A stretch of 64,000 bases of DNA, taken from positions 186,001 to 250,000 of the forward strand of contig NZ_JBBMEX010000001.1 in NCBI RefSeq assembly GCF_040096355.1. Reading direction: 5' to 3'. The stretch is from Maccoyibacter intestinihominis (GTDB taxonomy: Bacteria > Bacillota > Clostridia > Lachnospirales > Lachnospiraceae). This document shows, piece after piece, positions 6,759-13,907 of the stretch (positions within the stretch are counted from its first letter, which is position 1; every line of letters begins with the position of its first letter). A program made the translations under genes and the position numbers. The notes beneath the pieces are model-generated. The model was not told where the DNA came from. It worked only from the letters and a program-made list of their open reading frames with translations, and searched no databases.

Positions 6759-8576
6759 ATGTCACATATTGACCAGAGTAAAATTCGTAATTTTTGTATC
6801 ATAGCACATATTGACCATGGAAAATCCACCTTAGCAGACCGCATTATTGAAAAAACGGGACTTCTGACCAGTCGTGAGATGCAGTCACAGGTGCTCGATA
6901 ACATGGATCTGGAGAGAGAACGAGGTATTACGATCAAGGCGCAGGCTGTCCGTATCGTCTATACTGCAAAAGATGGTGAAGAGTATATTTTTAATCTGAT
7001 AGATACACCGGGACATGTCGATTTCAACTATGAGGTCAGCAGAAGCCTTGCAGCATGCGATGGTGCGATCTTAGTGGTAGATGCAGCACAGGGAATTGAG
7101 GCACAGACACTTGCGAACGTGTATCTTGCCCTTGACCATGACCTGGATGTTATGCCGGTCATCAATAAGATCGATCTTCCGAGTGCAGACCCGGATCGTG
7201 TCGTGGAAGAGATCGAAGATGTCATCGGAATCGAGGCACAGGATGCGCCAAGGATTTCTGCAAAAACGGGATTGAATGTAGAAGATGTCTTAGAGCAGAT
7301 CGTAGAAAAAATTCCGGCACCGCAGGGAGATCCGGACGCACCGTTACAGGCGTTGATCTTTGACTCGCTGTATGATTCCTATAAAGGAGTTATTGTATTT
7401 TGCCGTATCAAAGAGGGAAGTGTCCGTGTTGGGACAACCATTCAGATGATGGCGACAGGAGCAAAAGCAGATGTCGTAGAGGTCGGTTATTTTGGTGCAG
7501 GACAGTTCATTCCATGCGACGAACTTTCAGCAGGCATGGTAGGCTATATCACGGCGAGTCTGAAAAATGTACAGGATACCCGTGTGGGAGATACGGTCAC
7601 CGATGCAAACCGCCCATGCAAAGAGCCGCTTCCGGGATATAAAAAAGTCAATCCGATGGTATACTGTGGCCTTTATCCGGCAGACGGAGCAAAATATCCG
7701 GATTTAAGAGATGCTTTAGAAAAATTGCAGTTAAATGACGCGGCACTTCAGTTTGAGGCAGAGACATCCATCGCCCTTGGTTTTGGATTCCGCTGCGGAT
7801 TCTTAGGACTGCTCCACTTAGAGATCGTGCAGGAGCGTTTAGAAAGAGAATATAATTTAGACTTAGTCACAACGGCACCGGGTGTTATTTATAAGGTGCA
7901 TAAGACCAATGGGGAAGTGATGGAGCTGACCAATCCGTCGAACTTACCGGACCCGGCACAGATTGAATATATGGAAGAGCCGATCGTCAGTGCCGAAATT
8001 ATGGTCACAAGTGAATATATCGGAGCGATCATGGATCTGTGTCAGGAGCGTCGTGGAACGTATATCAGCATGGAATATATGGAAGAGACACGGGCACTCT
8101 TAAAATATGATCTGCCGCTCAATGAGATTATCTATGACTTCTTTGATGCTTTAAAATCACGTTCGAGAGGATATGCATCGTTTGACTATGAGATGAAAGG
8201 ATATGTCCGTTCCAATCTGGTAAAACTCGACATTCTGATCAACCGTGAAGAAGTCGATGCCCTGTCCTTTATCGTATTTGAAGGAAGTGCATATGAGCGT
8301 GGACGAAAGATGTGTGAGAAATTGAAAGAAGAGATACCGAGACACCTGTTTGAGATACCGATACAGGCAGCAGTCGGCAGTAAGATCATCGCACGCGAAA
8401 CCGTAAAAGCCATGCGAAAAGATGTACTTGCAAAATGTTACGGTGGTGATATCACACGAAAGAGAAAGCTGTTAGAAAAACAGAAAGAAGGAAAGAAACG
8501 AATGCGCCAGGTCGGAAACGTAGAGATTCCGCAGGAAGCATTTATGAGTGTCCTGAAATTGGATGATGGAAAATAA
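6759..8576 (+). CDS. lepA: Elongation factor 4 (LepA)
   Basis: This translational GTPase of 605 residues back-translocates or remodels stalled ribosomes. The G1 motif AHIDHGKST, switch II DTPGHVDF and G4 NKIDLP are intact. The C-terminal domain unique to LepA is present (for example GGDITRKRKLLEKQKEGKKR). GGAGG lies 6 bases upstream. The length and full domain order match functional LepA. In clostridia lepA is normally upstream of hemW; here a PTS gene on the opposite strand separates them. Confidence 0.98.
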   Translation: MSHIDQSKIRNFCIIAHIDHGKSTLADRIIEKTGLLTSREMQSQVLDNMDLERERGITIKAQAVRIVYTAKDGEEYIFNLIDTPGHVDFNYEVSRSLAACDGAILVVDAAQGIEAQTLANVYLALDHDLDVMPVINKIDLPSADPDRVVEEIEDVIGIEAQDAPRISAKTGLNVEDVLEQIVEKIPAPQGDPDAPLQALIFDSLYDSYKGVIVFCRIKEGSVRVGTTIQMMATGAKADVVEVGYFGAGQFIPCDELSAGMVGYITASLKNVQDTRVGDTVTDANRPCKEPLPGYKKVNPMVYCGLYPADGAKYPDLRDALEKLQLNDAALQFEAETSIALGFGFRCGFLGLLHLEIVQERLEREYNLDLVTTAPGVIYKVHKTNGEVMELTNPSNLPDPAQIEYMEEPIVSAEIMVTSEYIGAIMDLCQERRGTYISMEYMEETRALLKYDLPLNEIIYDFFDALKSRSRGYASFDYEMKGYVRSNLVKLDILINREEVDALSFIVFEGSAYERGRKMCEKLKEEIPRHLFEIPIQAAVGSKIIARETVKAMRKDVLAKCYGGDITRKRKLLEKQKEGKKRMRQVGNVEIPQEAFMSVLKLDDGK

Positions 8577-8588
8577 AGAAAAATAAAA

Positions 8589-8640
8589 ACCGGACTGTCA
8601 GGGTTATGTATAAGGAACACCTTGGCAGTCCGACTTTTTT
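8589..8640 (+). terminator. Intrinsic terminator after lepA
   Basis: CGGACTGtCA (8591-8600) pairs with TGGCAGTCCG (8623-8632), followed by a T-run. Confidence 0.85.
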
Positions 8641-8687
8641 GTAAACAAATTACTATGTAACAGTAGTAACATCCAAAAAGCTGTAGC

Positions 8688-9761
8688 TTAGTCCGCTAAT
8701 TTTAAATCATCTTCTTTGATCCATCCGATCTTTCGTAAAATCTCACAGAACACAACACTCAGTATTGCAGGGAGAACAAAACAGATCAATACCAGACCAA
8801 GCCAGTCAAAACCTGTGATAGCAGTCTTTGTTCCGGCAGCAATATCATTCAGCCATCCGGTGTATACACCGATCTGACCAACAAATCCACAGGTTCCCAT
8901 ACCGGAAGATACCGGAGTACCGTTCATCTGCATTTTAAAAATACAGGTTGCGATCGGGCCGGTAATGGCAGAAGCAAGTGTTGGTGGAATCCAGATGCGT
9001 GGATTTTTTACAATATTACCCATCTGCAGCATGCTTGTACCAATTCCCTGTGCGATCAGACCGCCCCATTTATTTTCCTTAAAGCTCATAACTGCAAATC
9101 CAACCATCTGCGCACAGCATCCGGCAACAGCAGCACCTCCGGCAAGTCCGGTCAGGCTGAGTGCAGCACAGATCGCAGCACTGCTGATCGGAAGTGTCAG
9201 GGCAATACCTACAATGACAGATACCAGAATACCCATGAAGAATGGCTGTAATTCAGTTGCCCACATGATCAGGTTTCCGACAGAGCTTGCCGCTTTACCG
9301 ATTGCAGGAGCCCACCAGATAGAGAGCAGGGAACCAACTAAAATGGTAACAAGCGGGGTAACGAGAATATCAATCTTCGTTTCTTTAGAAACCATTTTAC
9401 CACATTCGGCCGCAAAAATTGTCACGACCAAAACAGCAAGCGGACCACCGGCACCGCCCAAAGTATTTGCAGCATTTCCGACAGCCAGCAGTGAAAACAG
9501 GACCAGTGGAGGTGCCTGTAAAGCATAACCGATAGACACTGCCATCGCAGGTCCACAGATTCCTTTGGCATAGTCACCGATCGTGACAAGCAGCTCAAAA
9601 CCGATCTGCTGACCTAATGTGGAAAGGATCGTGCCCATCAGAAGGGAGGCAAAGAGTCCCTGTGCCATGGCACCAAGGGCATCAATACCGTATCGTTTTG
9701 CGGAAAATACAACATTTTTCCGTGCTAAAAACTGTTTAAATGAACCGGGTTCTTTTGACAT
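8688..9761 (-). CDS. PTS-type IIC membrane permease
   Basis: The 357-residue protein has about nine hydrophobic segments rich in Gly/Ala and is of the PTS_EIIC_2 type. Markers are GAMAQGLFASLLMGTILSTL near the N-terminus, NAANTLGGAGGPLAVLV, and MNGTPVSSGMGTCGFVGQIG near the C-terminus. No IIA, IIB or regulator gene is adjacent, so the phosphorylation partner and the sugar cannot be told. GGAG precedes the ATG. It is transcribed against lepA and divergently from hemW. Confidence 0.85.
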   Translation of the reverse strand: MSKEPGSFKQFLARKNVVFSAKRYGIDALGAMAQGLFASLLMGTILSTLGQQIGFELLVTIGDYAKGICGPAMAVSIGYALQAPPLVLFSLLAVGNAANTLGGAGGPLAVLVVTIFAAECGKMVSKETKIDILVTPLVTILVGSLLSIWWAPAIGKAASSVGNLIMWATELQPFFMGILVSVIVGIALTLPISSAAICAALSLTGLAGGAAVAGCCAQMVGFAVMSFKENKWGGLIAQGIGTSMLQMGNIVKNPRIWIPPTLASAITGPIATCIFKMQMNGTPVSSGMGTCGFVGQIGVYTGWLNDIAAGTKTAITGFDWLGLVLICFVLPAILSVVFCEILRKIGWIKEDDLKLAD

Positions 9762-9800
9762 AATAATAACAACTCCTCTAAATTGATTTACTTTAATTTA

Positions 9801-9818
9801 CAACTGACAAGACAGTTG
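9801..9818. promoter_or_regulatory. Operator-like inverted repeat upstream of the PTS IIC gene
   Basis: CAACTG (9801-9806) and CAGTTG (9813-9818) form a 6-bp inverted repeat with a 6-base spacer, about 40 bases upstream of the IIC start. A repressor site is plausible. No confident -35/-10 pair was assigned. Confidence 0.35.
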
Positions 9819-9928
9819 ACTATGCAATCATAACATATAAGGAGGATGCTTGTAAACCATAAAAGGAAGAAAAAAGGAATCGCTACAGAAAGCCAAGATT
9901 AGAACTGTACAGCAAACGGGATTCGCGT

Positions 9929-9934
9929 TATAAT
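9929..9934 (+). promoter_or_regulatory. TATAAT -10 element 6 bases before the hemW ATG
   Basis: A perfect TATAAT ends at 9934, while the hemW ATG is at 9941. There is no room for a Shine-Dalgarno sequence. A weak TGTACA lies 17 bases upstream at 9906-9911. Confidence 0.5.
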
Positions 9935-9940
9935 AAAAAC

Positions 9941-11092
9941 ATGAAGAATTTAGAATTATATATACATATCCCTTTTTGTATAAAAAAATGCGACTATTGC
10001 GACTTTTTATCAGGGGAAGCAAGTGCATTTGAGAAAAAGGAATATATCAGGGCATTATTAAATGAAATTAAATATCAGGCATATGACTGCGAGGATTATG
10101 AGGTATCGACGATCTATTTTGGAGGAGGAACACCATCCACGTTAAAAGCACAGGTAATCGATTCTATTTTACAGGAAATCTATAAATATTTGCATGTAAA
10201 AAAAGATGCGGAAATTACGATTGAGTGCAATCCGGGAACGGTCGAGAGAGAAAAGCTGGCACTTTACCGGTTGAGTGGGATCAATCGTTTGAGTTTTGGA
10301 TTGCAGTCTGCAAATAATCAGGAATTAAAAATGTTAGGCAGGATCCACAGCTATGAAGATTTCTTAGAGAGCTATGATGCGGCAAGAAAAGCAGGATTTG
10401 AAAATATCAACGTAGATGTGATGTCAGCACTTCCTGCGCAGACCGTTATTTCCTATGAGATTACCTTAAAAAATGTGCTTCGCTTAAAACCGGAACACAT
10501 TTCTGCCTACAGTCTGATGATAGAAAAAGATACGCCGTTTTATGAGCGTTATTCTGAGGATGAATATATCCGTGCTGCCGGTGGAAAACCGAAATATCTT
10601 CCAAGTGAGGAAGAGGAACGCAGGATGTACAAGCTGACAAAGGAACTGTTAGCAGAGCATGGTTATAACCGATATGAAATCTCAAATTACGCAAGAGAGG
10701 GTTACGAATGTAAACATAATGTAGGTTATTGGCGAAGAGAGAACTATATCGGAATGGGAATTGGAGCAAGCTCCCTGTTTGAAAATACCAGATTCCATAA
10801 TACAGATATCATGTTTGAATATCGTAAATGCAATTTTGAGCGTGAAGATGAAGAAGTCTTAACGAAAAAAGCACAGATGGAAGAGTTCATGTTTTTAGGA
10901 CTCCGCATGACGAATGGAATTTCAAGGGCAGATTTTAAAGAAGCTTTTGGAATGGAGATTGAAGGTGCCTACGGACCGGCACTTGCAAAGCTGACATCTG
11001 AAGGTTATTTAGAGAAACGTGAGGGCAGGATTTTCTTCACGGAAGCAGGCATTGATGTCAGCAACACACTTTTGACGGAGTTCTTGCTGTAA
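9941..11092 (+). CDS. hemW: Radical SAM heme chaperone HemW
   Basis: The 383-residue protein has the radical SAM CxxxCxxC cluster site at C13, C17 and C20 (PFCIKKCDYC), then IYFGGGTPSTL, the SAM-binding GGGTPS. The C-terminal HemN-like domain includes YEISNYAREGYECKHN and YWRRENYIGMGIGAS. HemW inserts heme into respiratory proteins and is not a coproporphyrinogen oxidase, although it is often annotated as one. The MKNLELYIHIPFC start aligns with the family, but no ribosome binding site precedes it. Confidence 0.93.
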   Translation: MKNLELYIHIPFCIKKCDYCDFLSGEASAFEKKEYIRALLNEIKYQAYDCEDYEVSTIYFGGGTPSTLKAQVIDSILQEIYKYLHVKKDAEITIECNPGTVEREKLALYRLSGINRLSFGLQSANNQELKMLGRIHSYEDFLESYDAARKAGFENINVDVMSALPAQTVISYEITLKNVLRLKPEHISAYSLMIEKDTPFYERYSEDEYIRAAGGKPKYLPSEEEERRMYKLTKELLAEHGYNRYEISNYAREGYECKHNVGYWRRENYIGMGIGASSLFENTRFHNTDIMFEYRKCNFEREDEEVLTKKAQMEEFMFLGLRMTNGISRADFKEAFGMEIEGAYGPALAKLTSEGYLEKREGRIFFTEAGIDVSNTLLTEFLL

Positions 11093-11094
11093 TT

Positions 11095-11163
11095 TTATAA
11101 TCTTATAGGTTTATAGCTTTGTAGTTTTATCATTTTACGGTTTTATGATTTCGTGGTTTCCCA
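11095..11163. repeat. T-rich degenerate short repeat between hemW and the MATE gene
   Basis: The stretch consists of imperfect copies of TTTATAG/TTTTACG-like 7-9-mers, all T-rich on the plus strand. No stable stem was found. It lies between convergent genes. Confidence 0.4.
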
Positions 11164-11172
11164 GCCAGTCGT

Positions 11173-12480
11173 CTATGATCTGTTATGCCGGAAAAATAAA
11201 ATTCCGCCAAGAATACTGACCAACAACTCAGTTACAGGAAAGGCGAGCCATACACCGGTCATGCCAAACAGGTAAGACAGCAAAAATGCCATCGGGATAA
11301 TGACAAAAAATCCGCGTAAAAGCGAGATGACATGTGCCGGGCGGGCAAATTCCGTGGAGGTAAAATACACCGACAGAATAATATTGAATCCCGCAAAAAC
11401 ACATGCGGTAAAGTAAATGACAAGTCCTTTTACAGCAGTTTGCTGTAGAAGGACATTTTTTTCGCTGTTAAAAATGGCAGTAATCTGCCCGGCACCGAAG
11501 AAAATACCAAGGTACACCAAAACAGAGATAGCCAGCATTGTGATCAGAGCATAACGCAAAATAGAATGTACCGCGGTGCGGTCACCCTTTCCATAGCTGC
11601 TGCTGAGGATCGGCTGGATACCCTGTGCGATTCCGGTGTAGACAGAGATCACAACCAGAGAAATATTTGCAATGATACCATAAGCGGCCACACCTGTATT
11701 TCCCTGCAGATTTAAAATGATCATATTAAAAATAATGATCACAATGCCGGACGAAAGCTCTGTGATCAGAGACGGCAGACCATCGGAGCAGATGTGGCGT
11801 ATCAATCCGGGAGAAATGCGGCATTTTTCTAAATGAAAATGATTTTTCTTCTGAAAAAAGAAAGTTGACAGTATTAGGATACTGATCAGCGGAGCAAATC
11901 CTGTTGCGAGGACAGCACCGAAAATCCCCATTTTACATGGGAAAATAAAAATATAGTCTAACAGGATGTTAGAAAAACTGCCCATCAGCATAGCCAGCAT
12001 GGAAAGCTGTGGAGCACCGTCATTGCGGACAAAACATAAAAGCAGATTGTTGAGCATGAAAGCCGGAGCAAAAAACAGGATCACCCGCAGATAAGTCTGT
12101 GTCATTTCAAAGACCGTTTCATTTGCACCAAGCAGATGTGTAAGTGGGGCAGAGAAAAACAGACCGGCACAGAAGAAGAAAAGTGCAGGCAGTAAAAAAG
12201 CAACAGCTGCATTGGTAAATACCTGATTCATATCCTTTTGCCGGTTCTGGCTTTTTAAAATAGAATAGCGTGTGCCTCCGCCCATGCCGATCATCAGACC
12301 GCTTCCGTGAATAAAGCTGTACACCGGAATGGCGAGATTTAAGGCGGTAAGTCCGTCTGCACCCAGTCCTTTAGAGATAAAAAAGGTGTCAGCTAAAATA
12401 TAGCAGGACAGTCCGATCATGCCAAGGACATTGAGAGAGGCATATTTTATAAAATCATTGAGAATCGTATGTTGTTTCAT
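11173..12480 (-). CDS. MATE family efflux transporter
   Basis: The 435-residue protein has about twelve hydrophobic segments in two related halves. The N-terminal half starts NVLGMIGLSCYILADTFFIS, a MATE signature, and continues with GLMIGMGGGTRYSI; the second half contains GIAQGIQPILSSSYG. MATE transporters exchange Na+ or H+ for drugs or metabolites. GGAAAGG precedes the ATG. Expression is probably controlled by the terminator in its leader (12507-12561). The substrate cannot be inferred. Confidence 0.88.
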   Translation of the reverse strand: MKQHTILNDFIKYASLNVLGMIGLSCYILADTFFISKGLGADGLTALNLAIPVYSFIHGSGLMIGMGGGTRYSILKSQNRQKDMNQVFTNAAVAFLLPALFFFCAGLFFSAPLTHLLGANETVFEMTQTYLRVILFFAPAFMLNNLLLCFVRNDGAPQLSMLAMLMGSFSNILLDYIFIFPCKMGIFGAVLATGFAPLISILILSTFFFQKKNHFHLEKCRISPGLIRHICSDGLPSLITELSSGIVIIIFNMIILNLQGNTGVAAYGIIANISLVVISVYTGIAQGIQPILSSSYGKGDRTAVHSILRYALITMLAISVLVYLGIFFGAGQITAIFNSEKNVLLQQTAVKGLVIYFTACVFAGFNIILSVYFTSTEFARPAHVISLLRGFFVIIPMAFLLSYLFGMTGVWLAFPVTELLVSILGGILFFRHNRS

Positions 12481-12506
12481 CTGTGTTTTCCTTTCCTGAA
12501 AAAATC

Positions 12507-12561
12507 AAAAAAAACGCCTTACGCTCATTCCTTCTAAGGCCTAACGGAATGAGGTAAAGCG
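12507..12561 (-). terminator. Leader terminator (attenuator candidate) of the MATE gene
   Basis: On the minus strand CGCTTTAC-CTCATTCC pairs with GGAATGAG-c-GTAAGGCG, a 16-bp stem with one bulge, followed by eight T at 12514-12507. It lies between the promoter and the start codon. An upstream GGTAA...TTACC hairpin can compete for the 5' arm. Confidence 0.7.
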
Positions 12562-12606
12562 AGCTTACCCGGCGGCAATTTGTATTTAGATTGTATATTC
12601 GTAACA

Positions 12607-12635
12607 TATATAGCATATCCGTTTTGAAAAGTCAA
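12607..12635 (-). promoter_or_regulatory. Sigma-A promoter of the MATE gene
   Basis: The minus strand reads TTGACT (complement of 12630-12635), 17 bases, then TATATA (complement of 12607-12612). It predicts a leader of about 120 bases. Confidence 0.75.
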
Positions 12636-12736
12636 GGTGGAGATACATATTAGTTTGGAAAGACATCCATCACTGACATTCCAAAGATAAAATGGTATAA
12701 TAAATACGAATACCAGGAAACAAAAACAAGAAAACC

Positions 12737-13489
12737 ATGGACAAATATAGAACAAAAAACATGACAACCCCAAAAGAATATCACAACATACAATTAAAAA
12801 ACATCACCCTGACCTACCTCTTAGAGCGTAAGCCGGTAAAGAACATCAACCTTCGCATCAAGTCCGACGGCTCCGTCTGCGTGTCGGCAAACAACAGAGT
12901 CCCGGTGTGGAGAATCGAGGAGTTTATTATAGAAAAACAGGACTACATAGAGCGGGCGATCCGGGAGTATTCGAAGAAGAATACGCAGGAGTTAGCATCA
13001 AAACAATATGTGGACGGAGAAACCTTCGGCTTTCTGGGAAAAAGCCTGTGCTTAAAAGTCAAAGAGGCAGAGACCGAGCGGGTAGAGACGGACGGAACCT
13101 ATTTGTGCCTATATTTAAAACAAACAGAAAATTTTACAAAAAAGGAGCGGCTGGTACAACAGTGGTTCAAAGAACAGACCGTGCAGGTGTTTTCTGAGAT
13201 CATAGAAAGCGTTTATCCGCAATTTGAAAAATACGGAGTACCGTATCCGAAGATCACCATTCGCAGCATGACATCCCGCTGGGGTTCGTGCCAGCCCGTA
13301 AAGGCAAGGATCACCTTAAATGCATGGCTCATTGCTACGCCGAAGGGGTGTATTGAATATGTAGTGGTACATGAATTTGCACATTTTATCCATCCGAATC
13401 ATTCAAAGCAATTCTGGGCATTTGTAGAGAGCATGATGCCGGATTACCGGGAGCGAAAAACCATGCTCCGGGGCTATGGAACTCGTTGA
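12737..13489 (+). CDS. YgjP/SprT-like zinc metallopeptidase (DUF45)
   Basis: The 250-residue protein has the zinc site VVHEFAHFIHPNHSKQFW (HExxH plus a downstream His), preceded by MTSRWGSCQPVKARITLNAW. Both are diagnostic of the YgjP-like M48-related family PF01863. The natural substrate is unknown. The start is uncertain because no strong ribosome binding site precedes ATG 12737 or the in-frame ATG at 12761. A TATAAT at about 12694 may be its -10 element. Confidence 0.85.
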   Translation: MDKYRTKNMTTPKEYHNIQLKNITLTYLLERKPVKNINLRIKSDGSVCVSANNRVPVWRIEEFIIEKQDYIERAIREYSKKNTQELASKQYVDGETFGFLGKSLCLKVKEAETERVETDGTYLCLYLKQTENFTKKERLVQQWFKEQTVQVFSEIIESVYPQFEKYGVPYPKITIRSMTSRWGSCQPVKARITLNAWLIATPKGCIEYVVVHEFAHFIHPNHSKQFWAFVESMMPDYRERKTMLRGYGTR

Positions 13490-13514
13490 CGAACATGGAA
13501 AATTGTGCTAGTAT
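13486..13514 (+). promoter_or_regulatory. Promoter of the cold shock gene
   Basis: TTGACG (13486-13491), 17 bases, TAGTAT (13509-13514). The -35 overlaps the stop codon of the upstream gene. The roughly 50-base leader holds a CCCTT/AAGGG hairpin. Confidence 0.65.
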
Positions 13515-13571
13515 AAAAAAGTAAATAAGCCCTTGGGGAAGGGATGAACAGTGTGTTAGGAGGAAGGTTTT

Positions 13572-13775
13572 ATGCAGCAGGGAACAGTAAAATGGTTTAA
13601 TGCCAAAAAAGGTTACGGATTTATTTCTGATGAAGAAGGAAAAGATGTATTTGTACATTTTTCTGCTTTGAACATGGATGGTTTCAAAGAGCTGAAAGAC
13701 GGAGAGCGTGTAGAGTTTGAAGTAGTAGAAGGCGAGAAGGGACCACAGGCAGCAAATGTTGTTCGTCTTGGTTAA
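13572..13775 (+). CDS. csp: Cold shock domain protein
   Basis: The 67-residue single cold shock domain contains GTVKWFNAKKGYGFIS (RNP1) and VFVHF (RNP2). Such proteins are single-strand nucleic acid chaperones that melt RNA structure. TAGGAGGAAGG lies 7 bases before the ATG. It is monocistronic, with its own promoter and terminator. Confidence 0.96.
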   Translation: MQQGTVKWFNAKKGYGFISDEEGKDVFVHFSALNMDGFKELKDGERVEFEVVEGEKGPQAANVVRLG

Positions 13776-13809
13776 TTCATAAATAGAGTAGAATTGGGAA
13801 TAATAACCA

Positions 13810-13836
13810 AAAGAGGGTGTCAGGCACCCTCTTTTT
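13810..13836 (+). terminator. Intrinsic terminator after csp
   Basis: AGAGGGTG pairs with CACCCTCT around a five-base loop, followed by TTTT. Confidence 0.9.
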
Positions 13837-13907
13837 AAATGATATATTTTTATAAAAAATAGATAGAGCAAACAAGTGAATTTTTGCAGAGAGGAGCAGA
13901 CACGGCA

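Noticed and set aside
9847..9903. AAGGAGG directly before an ATG (short 18-codon ORF) upstream of hemW
   Set aside because: There is no spacing between the GGAGG and the ATG, and the peptide is very basic and too short to judge.
12534..12773. 79-codon minus-strand ORF covering the MATE promoter and leader
   Set aside because: It spans the promoter and starts upstream of the predicted transcript start, so it cannot be the leader peptide as read. Its composition also looks non-coding.
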